A DNA stretch of 64,000 nt, from assembly GCA_963556495.2 (NCBI GenBank), contig OY747723.1:15883501-15947500 (forward strand). The letters are read 5' to 3'. The position numbers and the translations under genes were made by a program. Of this stretch, positions 56,489 through 64,000 are shown piece after piece; position 1 is the stretch's first letter, and the number at the start of each line of letters is the position of its first letter. Origin of the DNA: Valencia hispanica (lineage: Eukaryota > Chordata > Actinopteri > Cyprinodontiformes > Valenciidae). Below the pieces are notes generated by a model, which was given only the letters and a program-made list of their open reading frames with translations, was not told where the DNA came from and searched no databases.

Positions 56489-57230
56489 TTAAAGTTGAAA
56501 GTATAGAACCGACTGGAGATTTGATTTTTTTTTAAAGAAATAAAATAGTACAAGCAGACATCAGGAGTAGAAAACAATATAACTGCTTGAAAACAGTCTG
56601 CTGTTAATGTTTAGATATTTTAAATAACACTTTGTCCATATTCGAGAACAAAACATGCTTAAATCGCTTTGTAGTTGTTTTGATACTTCGACAACCTAGT
56701 CTCCCAGCTGTACTTGAATGCAGCATGGGCAGCTGTTGGGGAAATGAACGGGGATTCCGCCGACTTGCGTTTTATACCAAATAAGGATTTGGGGCTGATT
56801 GGATGGTACTGATAACCAATAAGATGTCAGCTGGTTTTTCTCTAGTATCAGGGATGTTTACATTCAGCTTCACATTGTCTCAGATGAGTCATTCAGTTCA
56901 GTGCAGGGCGTGTTATGGAACTCATTGCTGTTGAAAGATGCGTTCGCTGACAAATTTCTGGTTTGGTCCATCTTACTTTTTCTACTCTAGCAGTATTGGA
57001 AACCATTAATATTCCCAAATAGTAGAGTTTAGTGAAAGCTGGGAGTCCTTTCTGTTTTTGTTTTGGCGTCACCTTTTAAAGTTGCGCTGCAGAACGTCAC
57101 ACTGCACTCTGAGTTCCGCACATAAACATTCTACATGTGTTCAGGTAGAAAACAGCTGGATTTGTTTCGTACACGTGCATATCGAACCGAAAATTACAAA
57201 TACACGCACCATTACACCCCTAGTTTCGAC

Positions 57231-57640
57231 CATAGACAAACCTCAAACCAAGACCAACCTAATGATTTTATAAAAACACTTTTAGTTAATATATCAAGAT
57301 CTCACTGGACCCCTACCAACGGCCATTTTCTAAACCTACGACTAATTAAAACAGCATGGCTGGTATCCGGGTATAAAAGCGGGTTTCGCACACTTTAAGT
57401 TAGCATTGTGTTTAGGACTTGAGCATCGTTTCATTAGGGGAGCCTGGCTAATTTTATGGCTGCGTTGGTAACACTGTTTGGCGTTGTATGGTTCTGTTCC
57501 GTGCAACCTTCAAAGTGTGTGACCTGGTACTTTAGAGTGAACCTTTAGAGACTCACTGAGAGTACACTTAAGCATTAAGACTTTATATTAGGTTTATATT
57601 AAAGGATTTTAATTGAGACAAATCCAGATAGACCTGCAGC
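57231..57640. other. No gene recognised
   Basis: Mixed sequence without recognised motifs. Confidence 0.5.
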
Positions 57641-58185
57641 TGTACCTGCAGAAGCCAGCTGCACACATTTACTATTGAAGTACATTACGATTTGTCTCTG
57701 TTCTTCCTTTGTTTTGTTTTCTCCACCTTCCGGAGAATCAGTTCTCCAGCTTCATCGCAAGCCTTTGGTCTTCAGTCCACATCTGACAGCCTTCAAGCTC
57801 CAAGCTCCTCCGTATTCCATGCTTCATCTCTGTGCTCTGCATACCCGCCCTCCGTGCTCAGTCCTCTCTCCTGGATTCCACCACCTCTGTTTCCCCTAGA
57901 ACTCAGCAGGAAGCTCCCGCAGACATCCTGGATTCCTAGATCTCTCTCTTTCTGTCTAGTAAAACCTCACCTTAGTACATCCAAACGGTTATATTCTCTC
58001 CAAAACTCTGTTTCACCTCTGGACTTCTCCTCCTGCAGTTCTTCATATCTCCATTTCCCTGTGCAGTGTTTCTGTTTCCCGTGGTAATCATCATTTAATA
58101 ATTTTTTCAATAAAACTTTTATAATTGTATCTGGCCTGCCAAGTGGTGTTCTGCATGTGGGTCACGAAGTTTAATACAACAGGAC
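57641..58185 (+). mobile_element. Possible LTR fragment
   Basis: A long CT-rich stretch (57690-58080), an AATAAA signal at about 58109 and TCTGCATGTGGGTC near 58151 followed by an end in ACAACA resemble the R-U5 part of teleost LTRs, like the solo LTR at 14610-14891. The 5' boundary and a target duplication were not found. Confidence 0.3.
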
Positions 58186-60365
58186 AGTTTAGAATGGGAC
58201 AAAATCATCAACCATGCTTTGAGTCATGGGGACATATAAAATGTAAACAGATCCTACAAGAGGCATGGCTGACATCCAGCAGCATGTAAGACCATCACTG
58301 TATCGCCCCTCCTCTCCTCCCCACGTCTCTAAGCTTCCAGGATGACTCCTTTTTGAAATTCATCTCCTATAATCCACCGTGTGTTGCTCTCTTCTCCCTG
58401 TGACTATCCGGGCTTTCACTATTTATTAAACGCAAACTTTGAATCCTTTAATCCTAAATGCACCACTTTATCCCCTGAAGCAGGGAGAAAATAAATCAGC
58501 TTCTTTTATCCAGCAGCACAGGGGCTCACAAATACCTATTCACAGCCACAGCCCCCTGTTTACTTGTAGCAGCATGTGGGCCAACAAAGGCCCCAAGTGG
58601 CAACCAAGGTTAATCCTATATGTCGGCATTATGCAGGGTCAAGCTGCCTTGCCATATATTCAGTGTGTCATTAATTTCCAACCTGCTTCTTCTGCAGCAG
58701 GCTTCTCAGGTCCCTCGGCACACGCACACACACACACCCACACACACACACACAGGACCATGGGTATGCAGATGGATGCACACAGACACACACTCACACA
58801 ATGACTCGCTACATTAGCTAAATGGCCAGAGCTCAGTCTCTCTCTTTTCCTCTCCCTAATGAGACGGGTCTCTGGATCGTGTAGTCTATTCATCATCCTG
58901 CTTGTTCCAATCTAGCTCTTCCTTTATCAGGGTTTGGTTCGCGGGCCGGAGTCGTCACAGGCGACATAAATCACCTGTCACCACTGGTCCCTGGGCTCCC
59001 ATAATGCTCTATTAGCGCTTCCAGCACCATTACTGCCAAAGCAGAGGCCAGGTGCTCTGAGTGCCGAGCTGCGATGATTCCCTTTTTGTCTATTTTAAAG
59101 AGCTCCTGCTTGTTCAATATTCTTGTTGTGGACTGAGTTCTAATAGCCATTTACAGGGAGGATGGTGTAGTTTAGCTTTAGCCACGGTGCCGGGTTCCAG
59201 CTTTGAGGTGCAGCTATGCGGCTGTGTGCAAATTAGATCTGGAACAGTGTGTCCAAATAACAAGCACACTGGAGATGTAGCTACTTGACCACTTAATATG
59301 GAAATAAATTACTCAAGCTTATTCAGGTCTGGTTAAGTATAAAAACAAATATTTCATTAGGTAAAATGTTAGATTTTATTTTTTCCCAGATTGTAAGAAT
59401 TAAATCATTTTTTAAATGACATCCTATTATTACCTTCCTTTAACAGTAGCCTACTATATTGTTTTGCCACATCACATTTTCATTTTAACATTTATATGGC
59501 AGTATTTAGTTTTTTAGCTCAATAACTGAATGCGCTTTTGCTGTAGGGGCATTTTACAACAGTTTGGGGCTAATTAAAATTCCAGTTGAGCTGGACCCGT
59601 ATATTTCTAAGCTGGGTCTGGTTGAAATGTGGACAAAACGGAGGCAGCAGATTATAGGCCCAATAATTATTTAAGCACTTAAAGATTGATTCATTTTGGT
59701 TTGTGCATAGAAAATCTGATTTTTTTTTTTTTGTCTAGAAATTAGCAATGTGTGGGAACTCAGAATACAAACTTTTGCTGGTTAAATTTACTTTTTATCT
59801 ATCCAGAGTTTGCCCAACAATAAATAGTTCCCTAAGTCACATTTGACTTGAACAGTTTAACAGTTATGAATTTTCATTGCAACCACTATAATTGATAAGT
59901 TAGAAAATACAAATGGATTGTATTTTTCTACGCATCTTACTCGTGCAACCTGGGACGTATTTACCTTGTTTGGGTCGACTTCTGCTTTTCCCCCTAAAAA
60001 TAACTGTGGCTTTCATGAGTTGTTTCATAATTTCTTATCATTTGTTTTAGACTGTGCTCTCAGCTGTTAGACAAAAAGACAAACAGGGGTCTGTCCGTTG
60101 CTTACTATTCAGTACAACAACAGTAAGGTATCTGACGTCATGTCTCTGCTCTTCTTGATCTATCCTCGTCCCTTAATTTGGTTGCAACATTTACAAAGCT
60201 TCAAACACACAGCTCTTTTGGTAAATGGGAATTGAAGAAACCTTGACATCAAAGATATTCCATTGCATTGACTGATTTGTAAGAACTTGAGTTTACTCAT
60301 TTCTTCATTAACTTAAATTTTATTCATTCGTTGTGAACACATCCACTAATCATTTATTCCGGCTG
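58186..60365. other. No gene recognised; CA microsatellite and unique segments
   Basis: Includes the CA tract at 58718-58754. About 58930-59110 (GACATAAATCACCTGTCACC; CCATAATGCTCTATTAGCGC; ACCATTACTGCC) is unique-looking and enhancer-like in texture, without verification. The rest is AT-rich. Confidence 0.4.
58718..58754 (+). repeat. (CA)n microsatellite
   Basis: CA run with CG and CC interruptions. Confidence 0.9.
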
Positions 60366-60480
60366 ACTTTTTATGGGGTTCGTCGCGATACTGAAGTTTC
60401 AAGCTAGATACCGATGCCAAGAAAAATACTCTATACCGATTTTTCAATAGAGGTGAATAAAGACGCGGGGTTCTTTGTAA
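60366..60480 (+). mobile_element. hAT terminus relic
   Basis: TATGGGGTTCGTCGCGATAC, then AGCTAGATACCGATGCCAAG and CTATACCGATTTTTC, resemble the left end of hAT elements starting TAGGGGTGTCGCGATAC. No right end found downstream. Confidence 0.45.
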
Positions 60481-63020
60481 TTAAGAGCAAGAAATACGAT
60501 CAATTACAATGTAACAACATTTTAACCTCCTTAATTCGGGAAAAACCAATAAGTTGGGGAGATTTCAGCCCTTATTTATAAAAATAAAACATTTTTAATT
60601 GCCACTTCCCTGTTTTGCAAAACAGTAGACAAAATAACACCTAGTATACATGTTAATGTTAAGTAATTTTAATAACTGTGCAGTATTATTTTCTAATGTT
60701 ATAAATTTGCCCCTTAATGTACAGTCTCTTATTGCTTTTATATATATTTTATTTACCTTAGTTTGAATTGCATGCTTCTTTTTACCTTTAAGTTGCTGCT
60801 GGTACACCTGAATTTCTCAACTGTGGGATTTTAAAGGTTATTTGTATTCTGTTATCCTTTCTGGAAGTGTGTACGTTGTGTGTACTTTACTTTGCTGTTA
60901 ATAAAAAATATTTGACTACTTAGGGACAAAAAAATGATCATTCTATGCTAAACAAACATGGATCTGGTGCAAAAAAAACATATTTTTTACTGTGTAAACA
61001 AGGATACGCTCAATGCAGATGTATTGAACAGTAGTTTTGAACATATTCTGTCTGATAAATTTGAAAATATCTTCTTTAGTGATTAACTACATCAACAGGT
61101 AGCTTGCATGGATTTATTTTGATTTGCCATTTAGTATCCGAACAAACAGACAGAACCGCGTCACTGGGCTGTTTGTGTCTGTGAAGCTAATATTAAAACA
61201 GATAGTGCTACAGTAGCTGGTGTCATCCAGGAGGTTTTCTACTCCGCTATAGTCGATACAAGAGCTTTACTGACCTTTTTAAGTTTCTCTCAAGCACCGT
61301 TGTCATAGCGTTAGCTTGTAGCATTAGCGCCACTAGCATGTGGCATCCTTCAGCATTTCCTTGGGTGTTTCTCAATGTCAAGGCGCCTCGCTTAAGAGGA
61401 CACTGTCCTTCCTTGGTCAAAGAAAACTGTTTAATGGAACCGATTTGCATCATGTGACCACGGCTGCCCTGAGCCCGCCTTTTGCTTAGGCGCACCGTTT
61501 ACGTCCCGCCCATCGTTATATTTTATACGTATATGCTTCAATATAGATGTATTACGAGAGTTTTACTTTTTTAATTGTGTATATATTGGTTAAATCAAAT
61601 GTGCTAGCCACCGAAGCTGCAACTACTAAGCAATTAACCAACCATTGATAACTGCTTTGGATCTAAAAAACATTTTCCGATAGCTAAAATTATTTGACTT
61701 ACATTTAAATTGGAAATTTGCTCCCGGCAGCAACTTCTAAAATACCGTGCTGTATTCTGGGAAATTTTTGACCGAGGGAAGGAATCAAGGAACCTCCCAT
61801 GTATCGTTGGTCAGTTAGCTACACAGCATACAAACGGAGGACAGACGCCTCTGTAGCACATGACCATTGGAACACGTTGTTAGCAGAGTTTAACGCTTAC
61901 AGCTCATTTGGGCAAATATAATCTGGTCTATTTATATCGATTTTGACCTGAATAAATATCTTTGAATCATTTATTTTTCTTGTATTGAGTATACTGAGAA
62001 ATTGATCATTTTGACTATTAACATTGCTCTTTTTGGATCAGCTGATATACCTTTAATAGACCAATTATTGTGGTCCAGCTGCTGAGAGTACCTACGGTAG
62101 TAGTTTTGCTAAAAGCTAAATAAGGAATCAAGCAACTTTGGTGTCACTGTGAGGTTATTTTCTCTTCATTAGCCGTTTAGGACAGCCTGCACATATGTGC
62201 ACTCTGTTAAGTAAATTTAAATATAACGACCAGAAGAGTTTTCATCAGCTGACATCTCCAGAAAGATCCTTGTGAACATGAGAACTCTCAAGTGCTTTAG
62301 TACATATGGCAGGTTCATGAGTTGGTTCACATATGAGGGGTTTCTCAGTATATTTTTGTCGCTTTAATGATCCGTCCCAAGAGAGAAGAATATCGCTCAC
62401 GCACAGAAACATTTGAGCTCCCCTCAAAACTCTGAGAAATTAAAGCCAAAACCAAATGGAAGATTCCTTTGCTATCTCTTTTCACGAGACACCTGACCTC
62501 TCGGCCCCCACATCTGCTGGCAGTCCCTCAGGTCTGATCAGAAAAGACAGGATGTGACCTCATCTGTGATCTTGTGCTCTGAGGAAGCACTTCAAAAGAG
62601 AACGAGTTCAGCAAGGGAAGACTTGCACAAAAGAGGAGCTTTCTGCTTGACCTTTTATGGAACTGATGCTCAGGCTCAGCTCTGCTTTATGACAAACATT
62701 TGTCGAATGGATCAGTAAATGCTATTCTTGTTTATTCCGCACTGCTCTGGTGGACCTAGTTTGTTTAAACCCTCTGCCAAGTTCATTCAGACTCCTCAGA
62801 TTGTGAATTGGAGCATCTAGGGTTCATGTATGGTTCCATGCTCGAATGATTCTCTGAAGGTGTATAGCAAACCTTCAAGTGATGGCCAACCCACCAGAAG
62901 ACACTTTGTTTTGTGTTTCCTCATCATGCCGCACTCTGGCAAATGTTAGTCTTTCAAAATAGTCAGTTTGTTTGGGAATTGGTCGTTGGTGGATCATGGG
63001 GTTTATGCTCAGCTAGCTTA
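60481..63020. other. No gene recognised
   Basis: AT-rich sequence. 61360-61810 may be a small DNA element (GGGTGTTTCTCAATGTCAAG at its left; TTTTTGACCGAGGGAAGG at its right), but its ends do not pair clearly. Open frames have no recognised domain. Confidence 0.4.
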
Positions 63021-63029
63021 AAACACCAG

Positions 63030-64000
63030 ATTCAACATCAGTGTGTCATAAAATAAAGAAATACAAAGCTGTGAAACAGTATACCTGACATGCTTAAATA
63101 GTTCAGGTAATCAAACACAAGATAACCAAAGTAAATACTGCAAACTTTTTTTTCTAATCACTGTTTAATTAATTGAAAGAAAACAAAATATCTTAAACAA
63201 CCTACTGCTGTTTGAATATATAATTGTCATCTTTAACTCCGATCAACCAAGTTGTTTAACTAGCCACACCCAGAGCTGATTATTGCCAGACCACTAGAGT
63301 CAAGAAATTACCTAAATAGAACCTGTCTGACTACAAGAAGTAGGCTGAAAGCAATGCATCAAGCCCATATTTGAAGTAATTCAAGAAGAAATTAAAAACA
63401 ACAAAATTGACCTAAGGAATTGGTAGCAGTTTCGAAGTTCTTGGGAGGGGAGTGAACCACACAGTAAGATCCTTCATCCAGAGATGGAGGAAACATGGAA
63501 CAGTGGTGAACCTTTTCAGGAGTAGCCAGCCTATCAAAATTACTCCCAAGAGCTCATTACTAATTCATGAGGTCAAAAAAAGAACCCAACACAACATATA
63601 AAGCATTGCTTGCCTCCTCTGCCTCAGAATTCAGGATTCACCAATAAGCAAGAGACTGGACAGCAATAGCATGGGAGAGTACAGAGGCTGAAATCACTGC
63701 TAACCAAAAAAGATCACAAAGCTAGTCTAACAATTCCCATAAAAACGATTTGATGATTCCCAAGGCGTTGGAATAAATTCTATAGATTGATAAGACAAAA
63801 GTAAAAACTTTTTGGTAGGGGCACTCTAAATCAGATGTAAAACTGAATATCCTTTAGTATAAGGCCAGCAGTTATACATGGTGACGATAATATGATAGTA
63901 TGGGATTGTTTAGCTTCTTCAGGACTTGCCAACATTGATGGACCCATAATTTTGCTCTGTACCACAACATTTTAAATGTACACCATATGTGGTTTAGCGG
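63030..64000 (+). mobile_element. Tc1-like element, truncated by the window edge
   Basis: 5' non-coding part (TTTCTAATCACTGTTTAATTAA; CACACCCAGAGCTGATTATTGC) is followed by a transposase relic from about 63340: GGAACAGTGGTGAACCTTTT codes for the GTVVNL block, CAGCCTATCAAAATTACTCC for QPIKIT, and near 63873 PAVIHGDDNMIVWDCLASSG corresponds to the Tc1 motif PTVKHGGGSVMVWGCF-ASG. Stops and frameshifts (for example TAG/TAA in the 63360-63440 region) make it inactive. The 3' inverted end lies outside the window. Confidence 0.75.

Larger units (their letters stand above)
54748..57222. mobile_element. hAT-like element hosting nested insertions
   Basis: Left end TAGGGTTGTAACGGTAAACA; complement of right end TAGGGGTGTAATGGTGCGTG with CGGTTCGATATGCACG. 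The first 15 bases match at 13. The flanking octamers (GTATCCGT and GTTTCGAC) agree at only 4 of 8, so the target duplication is decayed or absent. The element body is split by the TTAA-flanked element at 54963-56488. No transposase recognised. Confidence 0.6.

Overview
The window looks like teleost fish (probably percomorph) nuclear DNA from a gene-poor, intergenic or intronic region. I find no host protein-coding gene that I can name and no functional tRNA or rRNA gene. Nearly all recognisable coding sequence is from transposons typical of ray-finned fish: L2/Maui-type and Rex1-type LINEs, hAT elements (BED-finger and other types), Tc1-like elements, a tRNA-derived SINE, a solo LTR and many small inverted-repeat elements.

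Layout. 1-2.5 kb holds hAT relics and a small inverted-repeat element. 3.3-3.8 kb is a diverged tandem repeat, followed at 4.1-4.35 kb by an unassigned exon-like stretch. 6.1-22.7 kb is one minus-strand Rex1 LINE cut into four pieces by later insertions: a near-full-length L2 (6.3-10.05 kb); a ~5 kb structure with long inverted arms (10.3-15.25 kb) that itself carries a hAT MITE, an element encoding a CXC-type cysteine-cluster protein, degraded L2 sequence and a solo LTR; a SINE (15.28-15.62 kb); a block with a satellite-like array built on GCTAACATTAGCATTTTAGC (about 15.93-21.09 kb); and a MITE (21.1-21.65 kb). The Rex1 reading frame can be followed across all the breaks.

22.7-29.6 kb is mostly unique sequence with one Tc1 relic and a perfect short hairpin. 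29.7-34.4 kb is hAT territory, including an internally deleted element with an exact 8-bp target duplication. 36.9-40.6 kb is an AT-rich array carrying a second, minus-strand L2 closely related to the first; both copies share a stop codon. 40.6-51.4 kb is mostly unique, with microsatellites, two small inverted-repeat elements, a Tc1-like copy and segments that look like conserved non-coding DNA. 51.5-54.05 kb is a 5'-truncated L2 of another subfamily with a completely open 757-codon reverse-transcriptase frame. 54.7-57.2 kb is a three-deep nest: hAT, then a TTAA-flanked element, then a strong hairpin. 57.2-63 kb is mostly unrecognised, and the window ends inside a Tc1-like element.

The genes do not form a pathway. 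What the window records is an order of insertion events, readable from target-site duplications and split reading frames. All family assignments were made by eye, without database searches.
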